DNA of 5,651 nucleotides from Candidatus Methanoperedentaceae archaeon (GTDB taxonomy: Archaea; Halobacteriota; Methanosarcinia; Methanosarcinales; Methanoperedenaceae): positions 13,396 through 19,046 of the forward strand of contig DUGO01000173.1 in NCBI GenBank assembly GCA_013331375.1, given 5' to 3'. Below are positions 1 to 5,651 of the stretch, one piece after another. The stretch's first letter is position 1; each line of letters begins with the position of its first letter. A program made the translations under genes and the position numbers. The notes under the pieces were generated by a model that was not told where the DNA came from, did not search any database, and saw only the letters and a list, made by a program, of their open reading frames with translations.

Positions 1-1219
1 AGCGCTCAACTATGTAAATCATGCCGTGCTCCCGGTCAAACTCCACGTCATAGTGCTCCCGCAGAATGTCCAAACATTCCTTCGTAAGCCTCTCAGCAGC
101 CATGCGCGCGCAGTCGTCGTCTATGCCTATCAGCACATGCGCGAACCTGCCGTCATCGTACTCCACATAAGCTATGCGGTTCGTCTCAAGAAAATCACGC
201 AGGCGCGCCCGGTCAAGCTTCTCAGCCTCTTCGAGCAGCTCAGGGTCTATCCTTGCGACCTTCACTTTGGGGCAGATATTGCCCTTGCATGCGGTCTTGC
301 TGAGCTCGCACTTTATGCCGCTGGTCATCACCGGGTGCGCAGACGGGCATATTTCGGCAGCCTTGCTCCGCATTTCCCTGCAGATGCCCCATGGTACGCC
401 CTCCATTTCCCGTATCTGTCTCTCCTTGAGCACCTCAAATCCCAGGGACTTTATGAACCCGGAAAGCCTGTCCCTCTGCCCGCTGCTCATCGCCTTCCTG
501 TCAAAGTATGCAAAATCGGCACGCGATTTGGCGAATGCCTGCCTGATGAGGCTCTCGTCCAGGTCATCCAGCACATATGAAGGGAACACGTGCCCGAATG
601 TCACGTCCGTCTCCAGGATGAGGCTGTTCTGCCTCGGTGCATAGTGGTTACCCCCGAAGCCGACCGCGACTGGTGAATCACCCTCGTTAAGCAGCAGTAT
701 TGCGGTCGCAACCATGTGACCTGCGGCAGGGTCATTCCATTCTTTTTCAGTGCATCCTATCTCAATGAAAAGCGACGGCACTGCGAGGTCGCTCGGACCG
801 TGATGTGTCGCCTCGATTGTGACCTCAAACCCGTCATTCTCAGCAAGCATCCGCAGAGACCGGATAAGTGAGCGCATTGCCTGTGGCGCAGCCATCGCAA
901 GCTCGCGGTCCCTGCCGCCCAACGCGGCGTTTCCCACGTTTCCCGTATGGTGCACGGTCAGCATCGGGCGGGCGTCCTTGCTCCTGTGCCTGGATGCGAA
1001 AATAATCAGATCAGAACGTACGCCGGCAGCCTCGAAGCGCTTATCTATCCCGTCCTGCGCCACGAGCTCCCCGTCAATCTCCACAATCCTGAACTTTTTA
1101 TAAACAAACCCATTGTCCGAAGGCTGCCACTGCCGCATCCCGAGCAGTGCCTTTTTGATGTTCTGGCTTGCCGGGTCGATGTTCGAGCAAACCACGGTAA
1201 GGGTGGCATCCTGCGCCAT
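1..1219 (-). CDS. dtdA: D-aminoacyl-tRNA deacylase, long archaeal form (3' end outside window)
   Basis: Hydrolyses the ester bond of D-aminoacyl-tRNAs in the cytoplasm, recycling tRNA and keeping D-amino acids out of proteins. The 406 residues visible carry the DtdA/GEK1 signatures: SNIDPASQNI near the N terminus (12-21), HHTGN (90-94), EATHHGP (136-142), GFGGNHYAPR (187-196) and GHVFPSY (209-215). The His-rich motifs are the expected zinc and active-site region of this family. The conserved core ends near residue 265. What follows is a C-terminal extension of the kind I recall in Methanosarcina-type proteins, with cysteines at 290, 304, 311 and 316. The reading frame is open to base 1; from memory of long family members (roughly 430-450 residues) only a few dozen residues are missing. 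The start is ATG at 1219; an in-frame GTG lies directly before it at 1222. No clear ribosome-binding site precedes either, and the TATA box lies only about 27-30 bases upstream, so a leaderless transcript is likely. Identification is firm; the exact start is less so. Confidence 0.93.
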   Translation of the reverse strand, partial: MAQDATLTVVCSNIDPASQNIKKALLGMRQWQPSDNGFVYKKFRIVEIDGELVAQDGIDKRFEAAGVRSDLIIFASRHRSKDARPMLTVHHTGNVGNAALGGRDRELAMAAPQAMRSLIRSLRMLAENDGFEVTIEATHHGPSDLAVPSLFIEIGCTEKEWNDPAAGHMVATAILLLNEGDSPVAVGFGGNHYAPRQNSLILETDVTFGHVFPSYVLDDLDESLIRQAFAKSRADFAYFDRKAMSSGQRDRLSGFIKSLGFEVLKERQIREMEGVPWGICREMRSKAAEICPSAHPVMTSGIKCELSKTACKGNICPKVKVARIDPELLEEAEKLDRARLRDFLETNRIAYVEYDDGRFAHVLIGIDDDCARMAAERLTKECLDILREHYDVEFDREHGMIYIVER

Positions 1220-1245
1220 CACACTAAACATTCACGTCCATGCCC

Positions 1246-1255
1246 TATAAAAAAA
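1246..1255 (-). promoter_or_regulatory. TATA box of dtdA
   Basis: On the minus strand this reads TTTTTTTATA followed by GGGC. Its centre lies about 27 bases before the GTG and 30 before the ATG of dtdA. In archaea transcription starts about 25-27 bases after the TATA centre, so the start would fall at or just before the first codon, giving a leaderless or nearly leaderless mRNA. The absence of a Shine-Dalgarno sequence before dtdA agrees with this. It is inferred from sequence and spacing only. Confidence 0.55.
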
Positions 1256-1265
1256 GAGATGCCTG

Positions 1266-1273
1266 AAAAAAAA
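1266..1273 (-). terminator. T-tract terminator after the cdc48/PRC-barrel unit
   Basis: Eight consecutive T on the minus strand begin about 25 bases after the PRC-barrel stop codon (1300-1298). Archaeal RNA polymerase terminates at T-runs without needing a hairpin, and I see no strong stem before this one. It sits just upstream of the dtdA TATA box, which suits the end of one transcript and the start of the next. Some read-through into dtdA is possible. Confidence 0.45.
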
Positions 1274-1297
1274 TGGGCAGTTCTCATCCAGACTGAA

Positions 1298-1564
1298 CTA
1301 TTCTTCCCCGCTCTGCGCCATGGACAGGGACTTATCAACGATGGCATAATCCTTGATTGCACGTACTGCATCGAATGGTATCAGTATATAGCCCGCCTCT
1401 TCCTTGAATCTTGATGTGTCCAGATTTGCATCCGGTCTGACCACAAGGTCTATCAGTATGCCGGATTTGGGGTCTATTACCACGTTTTCTGCGATACCGA
1501 GCTCGGTCCCGTCCGAACTCATGACTTTTTTCTTTGCAAGTCTTTTCGCAAAAACTCTTGTCAT
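1298..1564 (-). CDS. Small stand-alone PRC-barrel domain protein (CdpB-like)
   Basis: An 88-residue protein that is almost entirely one PRC-barrel domain. Visible features are a basic N terminus (MTRVFAKRLAKKKV), the SSDGTELG turn (16-23), the NVVIDPKSG strand-turn (27-35), a strand with LIDLVVRPD (37-45), and the closing IPFDAVRAIKDYAIVD segment (62-77). The last ten residues are polar and acidic. There is no signal peptide or membrane segment, so it should be cytoplasmic. PRC-barrels generally mediate protein-protein contact. Short archaeal proteins of this shape include, as I recall, the Haloferax CdpB proteins, which work with SepF and FtsZ in cell division; the resemblance is from memory and orthology is not established. 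The ATG at 1564 follows GAGAGGTTGAT directly; an ATG a little upstream is out of frame and meets TGA at once. The gene starts 18 bases after the cdc48 stop, so the two are probably one operon. Confidence 0.85.
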   Translation of the reverse strand: MTRVFAKRLAKKKVMSSDGTELGIAENVVIDPKSGILIDLVVRPDANLDTSRFKEEAGYILIPFDAVRAIKDYAIVDKSLSMAQSGEE

Positions 1565-1575
1565 ATCAACCTCTC
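1565..1575 (-). promoter_or_regulatory. Ribosome-binding site of the PRC-barrel gene
   Basis: The minus strand reads GAGAGGTTGAT immediately before the ATG. It resembles the archaeal anti-Shine-Dalgarno complement (GGAGGTGAT) with one extra T. It lies in the 18-base gap after cdc48, so the second gene can be translated independently from the shared mRNA. It fixes the start at 1564. Confidence 0.6.
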
Positions 1576-1582
1576 ATTTTTG

Positions 1583-3802
1583 TTACCTGTAACCTATATA
1601 AGACTTCTGCTCTGCTGGCACGCCTCCCTTGAACTGTGCTGACAGCCGCTCATAGTACTCAATCAGGTTCTCGGCAAGCGAAGGTCTGACCTTCTTGAGG
1701 GCTTCCCTGAAGTACTCCATCCCTATCTTCTCTATTTCGGGGTCTTTTCGCAGCGCGAGCATGACACCCTCCCTGCACACGGATTCGATATCAGCTCCCA
1801 CGTATCCCTCGGTCAGGTCCGCAAGCTCGTTGATATCAACATCCGGCGCCAGCGGTGTGCCTTTCAGGTGAATCTTCAGGATGTCTGCCCTGCCCGCTTT
1901 TCCAGGAGGACCTACGAACACGAGCCTGTCGAACCTCCCTGAGCGCAAAAGCGCAGGGTCGATGATGTCAGGACGGTTCGTGGCTGCTATCACCACGATG
2001 TCCTTGAGGGCCTCCATGCCGTCAAGCTCAGTGAGAAGCTGGTTGACCACTCGCTCGGACGCCTTGCTCCCGATGTCTGTGCCCCTCATGGGCGCCAGGG
2101 CATCGAGCTCATCAAGGAATATTATCGCGGGTGCGACCTGCCGCGACTTCTTGAATACCTCATGCACAGCCTTCTCGGATTCGCCTACCCACTTGGACAA
2201 AAGCTGCGAGCACCTGACATTGATGAAGTTGGCTGTGGTTTCGTTAGCTATTGCTTTCGCTATCAGCGTCTTGCCGGTGCCCGGAGGTCCGAACAGCAGT
2301 ATGCCTCTTGGCGGTCGTATGCCCATGCGCACAAAGCGCGACGGGTGCTTGAGAGGCCACTCAACGGCTTCGATTATCTCCTGCCTCACAGACTCAAGAC
2401 CTCCCACGTCGCTCCAGTTCACCCTGGGTATCTCTACAAGTACCTCGCGCATCGCGGACGGCTCGACCTCACGCAGCGCCTCCTCGAAGTCCTTACCCGT
2501 AACATTCATCTTCTCAAGGATTTCCGGGGGTACCGGCTCGTCAAGCCGAATCGAAGGCAGGTACCTGCGCAGTGCCTTCATGGCTGCCTCTTTTGAGAGA
2601 GCCGATATGTCAGCGCCCACAAAACCATGGGTCACATCCGCGATATGCTCGAATTTTACGGTCTCATCAAGCGGCATGCCGCGTGTGTGTATCTGCAGTA
2701 TCTCAAGCCTGCCGTGCCTGTCCGGCACACCTATCTCTATCTCCCGGTCGAAGCGTCCCGGTCTCCGCAGGGCTGGGTCAATGGCATCCACCCTATTGGT
2801 CGCGCCAATGACCACAACCTGCCCTCTTTCCTCAAGACCATCCATCATGGTCAGGAGCTGCGCGACCACCCTGCGCTCCACCTCCCCGGTCACCTCGCTC
2901 CTCTTTGGCGCTATGGAGTCAAGCTCATCGATGAATATGATTGAAGGGGAGTTCCTGTTCGCATCCTCGAATATTTCCCGCAGCCTCTGCTCACTCTCGC
3001 CGTAGTACTTGGACATGATCTCAGGTCCTGCGATTGAAAGGAAATGGGCACCGCTCTCGTTTGCCACAGCCTTCGCAATGAGCGTCTTTCCCGTGCCCGG
3101 CGGACCGAACATGAGGACTCCCCTGGGAGGCTCTATACCGAGCTTATGGAATATCTCAGGGTGCTTCATCGGCAGCTCTATCATCTCGCGGACGCGCTGG
3201 ACTTCCTTGCCAAGCCCACCGATATCCTCATACGTGATGCCGGTCCCGGTCACAGACCCGTAACCGCGCTCAGGCAATTCCCGCAGCTTGAGCTTTGTGG
3301 ATTCTGTTACCAGCACGACACCCTTGGGCTCGGTCTCGACAGCCACAAGCGGTATCACCTGCCCCGTGGTCACGCGTCCCATCAGCGGATGTATCATTGA
3401 ACTCATGACAGGTATTATGTCTCCCTCGACTACGGGTCTTTTCAGTATCTGGCGCATGACAATATCTTCAGGGTCCTTGAAATTCAGGTTCGGTACGCCT
3501 TCAGGCGGCGCGAGGACAATTTTCACTGCGTGCTTGGGCTCGCTTCTCCTCACCTTCACGGGGTCTCCGATGCCCACGGATGCATTCTGCCTTGTGAAGC
3601 CGTCAATGCGTATCGTTTCTTGCTCCCAGTCAGTCCTGTCAGCCCTCCAGACTTTTGCGGCTGTTAGCCTTTTTCCTTCTATCTCTACGATATCACCGGG
3701 AGACAGGTGAAGCGCCAGCAGAGTGTTGGGGTCAAGACGCGCTATGCCCCGCGACGAGTCACTCGGATACGCCTTTGCTACTTTCAACAGGATCTCTTCC
3801 AT
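1583..3802 (-). CDS. cdc48: Cdc48/VAT-type AAA ATPase (p97/VCP homologue)
   Basis: A hexameric cytoplasmic unfoldase that pulls proteins through its central pore using ATP, feeding proteolysis or taking complexes apart. The 739 residues follow the full family plan. The N domain spans about 1-185: a double-psi barrel to about 95, then the second half. D1 has Walker A GPPGTGKT (233-240), pore loop KYYG (265-268), Walker B IIFIDE (288-293), sensor Asn336 and arginine fingers in RRPGRFD (346-352). D2 has Walker A (505-512), pore loop KWVG (537-540), Walker B IIFLDE (560-565), sensor Asn609 and RSGRFD (620-625). Both ATPase sites look intact. The C terminus ends in GYR, with the penultimate Tyr of the HbYX proteasome-docking motif but Gly in the hydrophobic position. 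ATG at 3802 is preceded by GAGGAAG at good spacing, and the N terminus aligns with the family. It is the first gene of a probable operon with the PRC-barrel gene. Confidence 0.97.
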   Translation of the reverse strand: MEEILLKVAKAYPSDSSRGIARLDPNTLLALHLSPGDIVEIEGKRLTAAKVWRADRTDWEQETIRIDGFTRQNASVGIGDPVKVRRSEPKHAVKIVLAPPEGVPNLNFKDPEDIVMRQILKRPVVEGDIIPVMSSMIHPLMGRVTTGQVIPLVAVETEPKGVVLVTESTKLKLRELPERGYGSVTGTGITYEDIGGLGKEVQRVREMIELPMKHPEIFHKLGIEPPRGVLMFGPPGTGKTLIAKAVANESGAHFLSIAGPEIMSKYYGESEQRLREIFEDANRNSPSIIFIDELDSIAPKRSEVTGEVERRVVAQLLTMMDGLEERGQVVVIGATNRVDAIDPALRRPGRFDREIEIGVPDRHGRLEILQIHTRGMPLDETVKFEHIADVTHGFVGADISALSKEAAMKALRRYLPSIRLDEPVPPEILEKMNVTGKDFEEALREVEPSAMREVLVEIPRVNWSDVGGLESVRQEIIEAVEWPLKHPSRFVRMGIRPPRGILLFGPPGTGKTLIAKAIANETTANFINVRCSQLLSKWVGESEKAVHEVFKKSRQVAPAIIFLDELDALAPMRGTDIGSKASERVVNQLLTELDGMEALKDIVVIAATNRPDIIDPALLRSGRFDRLVFVGPPGKAGRADILKIHLKGTPLAPDVDINELADLTEGYVGADIESVCREGVMLALRKDPEIEKIGMEYFREALKKVRPSLAENLIEYYERLSAQFKGGVPAEQKSYIGYR

Positions 3803-3807
3803 GAATG

Positions 3808-3814
3808 CTTCCTC
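3808..3814 (-). promoter_or_regulatory. Ribosome-binding site of cdc48
   Basis: GAGGAAG on the minus strand, five bases before the ATG at 3802. It supports that start codon, which also gives the usual family N terminus. Confidence 0.6.
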
Positions 3815-3838
3815 GCGCAGTAACTTATTGAAGAACTT

Positions 3839-3848
3839 GGATAAAAGG
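3839..3848 (-). promoter_or_regulatory. TATA box of cdc48 (one of two candidates)
   Basis: The minus strand reads CCTTTTATCC. A transcript start about 26 bases downstream would fall near 3818, leaving a leader of about 16 bases that contains the GAGGAAG ribosome-binding site. A second AT-rich element, TTTTATTTTT at 3871-3862, could serve instead and would give a leader near 38 bases. Sequence alone does not decide between them; both could be used. Confidence 0.4.
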
Positions 3849-3969
3849 CTATTGCATGCTGAAAAATAAAAGTGCCGTCTTTAATGTGAATTTTACCTGC
3901 AACTGCAGTTGATGGCCACGCCGCATACCCTGGAGTCCAGTTCCCTGAAATCGAAAGCCGGCGCGGCAT

Positions 3970-3991
3970 AACTTCAATCTAATTTGAAGTT
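3970..3991. repeat. Inverted repeat, likely operator upstream of the propeller gene
   Basis: AACTTCAA (3970-3977) and TTGAAGTT (3984-3991) form perfect 8-bp arms around a 6-base spacer. The repeat ends nine bases before the TATA box, a usual place for an archaeal activator or repressor. The symmetry suits a dimeric winged-helix or helix-turn-helix regulator. The regulator is not in this window. A hairpin role is unlikely because the repeat lies upstream of the predicted transcript start. Confidence 0.5.
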
Positions 3992-4000
3992 TAAGACAAG

Positions 4001-4007
4001 TATATAA
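4001..4007 (+). promoter_or_regulatory. TATA box of the propeller gene
   Basis: TATATAA, preceded by the purine-rich ACAAG in the BRE position. A start about 26 bases downstream falls near 4030, leaving a leader of about 14 bases that carries the GGTGAT ribosome-binding site. This is the clearest promoter in the window. An 8-bp palindrome TGTTAACA (4012-4019) lies between the box and the predicted start. Confidence 0.65.
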
Positions 4008-4022
4008 GTTGTGTTAACAAAT

Positions 4023-4031
4023 ACTTCAATC
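4023..4031 (+). repeat. Third copy of the operator half-site at the predicted transcript start
   Basis: ACTTCAATC here repeats the nine bases at 3971-3979 exactly, in the same orientation, 52 bases downstream. It covers the expected transcript start of the propeller gene. A protein bound here would block initiation, and 52 bases is close to five DNA turns, so it would lie on the same face as the upstream copy. Regulation is inferred. Confidence 0.4.
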
Positions 4032-4032
4032 A

Positions 4033-4038
4033 GGTGAT
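4033..4038 (+). promoter_or_regulatory. Ribosome-binding site of the propeller gene
   Basis: GGTGAT matches the archaeal Shine-Dalgarno consensus. Three in-frame start codons follow back to back: GTG 4041, ATG 4044 and ATG 4047, at spacings of 2, 5 and 8 bases. A TGA in the same frame (4035-4037), inside the site itself, rules out any earlier start. Spacing favours 4044 or 4047. Confidence 0.65.
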
Positions 4039-4043
4039 ATGTG

Positions 4044-5651
4044 ATGATGCCGAGAAATACGTTACTTACAGGACTTGTGCTTGCGGTGCTCGCAGCAGGG
4101 GTTATTGCAATTGCATTTGGCAGTGAAAAGCCCTCTGATGCGGCGACCGATGAAATACGCAAGTTCTCCTCAAACCAGGAGATACTGGACTACATAAAGG
4201 AGAACATTGCAGCACAGAGCTATGGATACAGGTACGGGTACGCCATCTCGCCTGTATTCATGGAGGAGAGAGCTTTCACGAGCGACGCTATCACAGCCGT
4301 TACACAGAAAAGCGCTCCCGCACCCCAGGGTAGCAGTAACATGGGTGGCATAGAATTCTCGACGACGAACATACAGGTCGAGGGCGTTGATGAGGCTGAC
4401 TTCGTCAAGAGCGACGGCAAATATATCTATATCATTTCAGGGGACAGGCTCGTGATAGCAGAGGCATATCCTGCGCAGGGCGCAAAGATAGTGTCTGAGA
4501 CAAGGATTCCCGGAAGACCGGTCGAGCTCTTCGTGAACGGTGATTCGCTCGTGGTCTTTGCCGAGAATAGCGAGCAGGTAATGGTCTTCCCTGAGTACGA
4601 TATCGCGCCTGTGCCCAGGTACACGCAGGCGACAACTGCGCTTCTCTACGACGTCTCAAGCAGGAAAGAACCGGAGCTTGTCACGAATTACAGCATCAAC
4701 GGGAACTACTTCAGGGCACGGATGATAGGTAACTACGTTTACTTCATCGTGAAGGAGAACGCCTATTATACTGACACGATAGTGGACGTGCCGGTGATAA
4801 GGCAGGGCTCTGAGAAAGTACTGGCTCCGGATGTGTATTACTTCGACAACCCTGAGCAGAATTTCGTGTTCCATACCATCGCGTCGCTTGACATGAAGTC
4901 AGGCAAGGTCAATGCAGAATCGTTCCTGCTCGGCTACTCGGATAATGTGTACGTGTCGATGGACAACATCTATATTTCGTACAAGAAGAACCTGCCCATT
5001 GTGTATTACACAGACCTGAAAAAGAGGCAGTTCTATGATGTCATAGTTCCTCTTCTTCCTTCGGATGCGCAGGGGGAAATACTCAGCATAAGCGCAGGGA
5101 GCGCGGCGTCTCAAGACGTGTGGCGCGGCATCTCTTCGGTGCTGGAAAAGACCTACGATGCGATGAGCCCTGCCCAGAGGCAGGAGTTCGAGGACCGCGT
5201 TCAGAAGGAGCTTGCTGACTATGAGAAGAAAATCGCGCAGGAGAGCGATAAGACTGTGATACACAGGATAGGCATCAAGGACGGGGATATCCTGTACGAG
5301 ACAAAGGGCGAAGTTCCTGGGACCCTGCTTAACCAGTTCTCCATGGACGAATCTGGCAAATACTTCAGGGTCGCCACGACCTCGCAGCTCTGGACATCAC
5401 GCAGCGGACAGGCGCAGTACAATAACGTGTACGTGCTTGACAGCGATATGAAGCTGGCAGGCAAGCTTGAGGACATCGCCCCGGGCGAGCGGATATACTC
5501 CACGCGCTTTTTGGGCGACAGGCTGTACATGGTGACCTTCAAGCGCATGGACCCGCTGTTCGTGATAGACCTCTCAGACCCGGAAAAGCCAAAGATACTG
5601 GGCGAGCTCAAGATACCCGGTTTCTCAGACTACCTGCACCCATACGATGAG
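4044..5651 (+). CDS. Exported or membrane-anchored C-terminal beta-propeller protein (3' end outside window)
   Basis: The 536 residues visible belong to the archaeal/bacterial secreted propeller family (COG4880, Pfam Beta_propel), whose function is not established. A positive N terminus (MMPRN) and a hydrophobic stretch at about 7-26 act as signal peptide or anchor; no lipobox Cys follows, so the rest should lie outside the membrane. FSSNQEILDYIK (41-52) is a typical post-signal segment. Family hallmarks are VEGVDEADFVKSDGKYIY (112-129), TVIHRI (404-409), GEVPGTLLNQFSMDE and LKIPGFSDYLHPYDE (522-536, the last residues seen). Repeated strand patterns such as DGKYIYI, GNYVYFIV and GDRLYMVTF mark successive blades. 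A charged, helix-rich insert without blade pattern spans about 360-400. The frame is open to the window edge with no stop; family proteins usually run longer, so at least the last blades are missing. It has its own promoter and is not in the cdc48 operon. Confidence 0.88.
   Translation, partial: MMPRNTLLTGLVLAVLAAGVIAIAFGSEKPSDAATDEIRKFSSNQEILDYIKENIAAQSYGYRYGYAISPVFMEERAFTSDAITAVTQKSAPAPQGSSNMGGIEFSTTNIQVEGVDEADFVKSDGKYIYIISGDRLVIAEAYPAQGAKIVSETRIPGRPVELFVNGDSLVVFAENSEQVMVFPEYDIAPVPRYTQATTALLYDVSSRKEPELVTNYSINGNYFRARMIGNYVYFIVKENAYYTDTIVDVPVIRQGSEKVLAPDVYYFDNPEQNFVFHTIASLDMKSGKVNAESFLLGYSDNVYVSMDNIYISYKKNLPIVYYTDLKKRQFYDVIVPLLPSDAQGEILSISAGSAASQDVWRGISSVLEKTYDAMSPAQRQEFEDRVQKELADYEKKIAQESDKTVIHRIGIKDGDILYETKGEVPGTLLNQFSMDESGKYFRVATTSQLWTSRSGQAQYNNVYVLDSDMKLAGKLEDIAPGERIYSTRFLGDRLYMVTFKRMDPLFVIDLSDPEKPKILGELKIPGFSDYLHPYDE

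Larger units (their letters stand above)
3803..4040. other. Divergent intergenic region between cdc48 and the propeller gene
   Basis: This 238-base stretch separates two genes transcribed away from each other, so it should hold both promoters. I see no convincing gene in it: a 61-codon minus-strand frame from 3969 lacks a ribosome-binding site, has no recognisable features and overlaps the cdc48 start. The left part is AT-rich (cdc48 promoter). The middle, about 3900-3968, is GC-rich and contains a perfect 12-bp palindrome CAACTGCAGTTG (3900-3911) and the palindrome CTGGAGTCCAG. Its ends, 3914-3921 and 3960-3967, could pair over eight positions with one G-U wobble if transcribed leftward. The right part is AT-rich, with the repeats and TATA box of the propeller gene. 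Confidence 0.6.

Noticed and set aside
26..644. Plus-strand open frames of 184 and 156 codons
   Set aside because: They lie opposite dtdA, whose minus-strand translation has unmistakable family motifs in one uninterrupted frame.
1881..3005. A 374-codon open frame on the plus strand opposite cdc48
   Set aside because: It is fully antisense to the strongly conserved ATPase region, its translation is low-complexity and Ser/Arg-rich, and no ribosome-binding site or known domain is visible. It reflects codon use in cdc48.
3914..3967. Possible tRNA on the minus strand (pairing ends)
   Set aside because: It spans only 54 bases, has no T-loop GTTCGA consensus and no anticodon arm, so it cannot be a tRNA.
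3784..3969. A 61-codon minus-strand frame in the divergent region
   Set aside because: It has no ribosome-binding site, overlaps the cdc48 start and promoter, and its product resembles nothing I know.
4041..4047. GTGATGA, a match to the box C motif of C/D guide RNAs
   Set aside because: It is made by the stacked start codons GTG-ATG-ATG of the propeller gene, and no D box or guide layout is found at suitable spacing.
4220..5611. Several minus-strand open frames of 65-130 codons
   Set aside because: All are antisense to the propeller gene, whose plus-strand frame is open throughout and carries family motifs.

Overview
The window is archaeal, most likely euryarchaeal. It holds a tandem-AAA Cdc48/VAT ATPase, an archaeal-type D-aminoacyl-tRNA deacylase (DtdA/GEK1 family) and a small stand-alone PRC-barrel protein of a kind common in methanogens and haloarchaea. 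The start regions show TATA boxes about 25-30 bases before the expected transcript starts and GGTGAT/GAGG ribosome-binding sites. A secreted protein of the archaeal C-terminal beta-propeller family (COG4880-like) fits the same picture. Base composition is moderate by eye (about half GC) and looks even across the genes. I cannot name the genus; a methanogen- or Archaeoglobus-related lineage is a guess.

Layout. Three genes lie on the minus strand and are read right to left: cdc48 (3802 to 1583), the PRC-barrel gene (1564 to 1298) and dtdA (1219 to beyond base 1, 3' end missing). One gene lies on the plus strand: the exported beta-propeller protein (4044 to beyond 5651, 3' end missing). Both partial genes were read by direct translation to the window edge with no internal stop. 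The four genes leave only the divergent 3803-4040 region and two short gaps uncoded.

How the genes relate. The PRC-barrel gene starts 18 bases after the cdc48 stop with its own ribosome-binding site, so the two are probably co-transcribed. A run of eight T (minus strand) follows the PRC-barrel stop, and a TATA-like box follows that, about 27-30 bases before the dtdA start. dtdA therefore probably has its own promoter and a leaderless or nearly leaderless transcript. Cdc48 (unfolding) and DtdA (removal of D-amino acids from mischarged tRNA) both serve quality control, but the sequence does not show that they act together.

The 238-base divergent region holds promoters for both directions. On the propeller side, an 8-bp inverted repeat (AACTTCAA...TTGAAGTT) lies just upstream of the TATA box, and a third copy of the half-site lies at the expected transcript start, exactly 52 bases from the first. 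This looks like an operator and is the most interesting non-coding signal. I see no mobile element, CRISPR array, tRNA or rRNA, and no clear evidence of a wholly new system. The least understood items are the PRC-barrel partner of cdc48, the propeller protein and the operator-like repeats.
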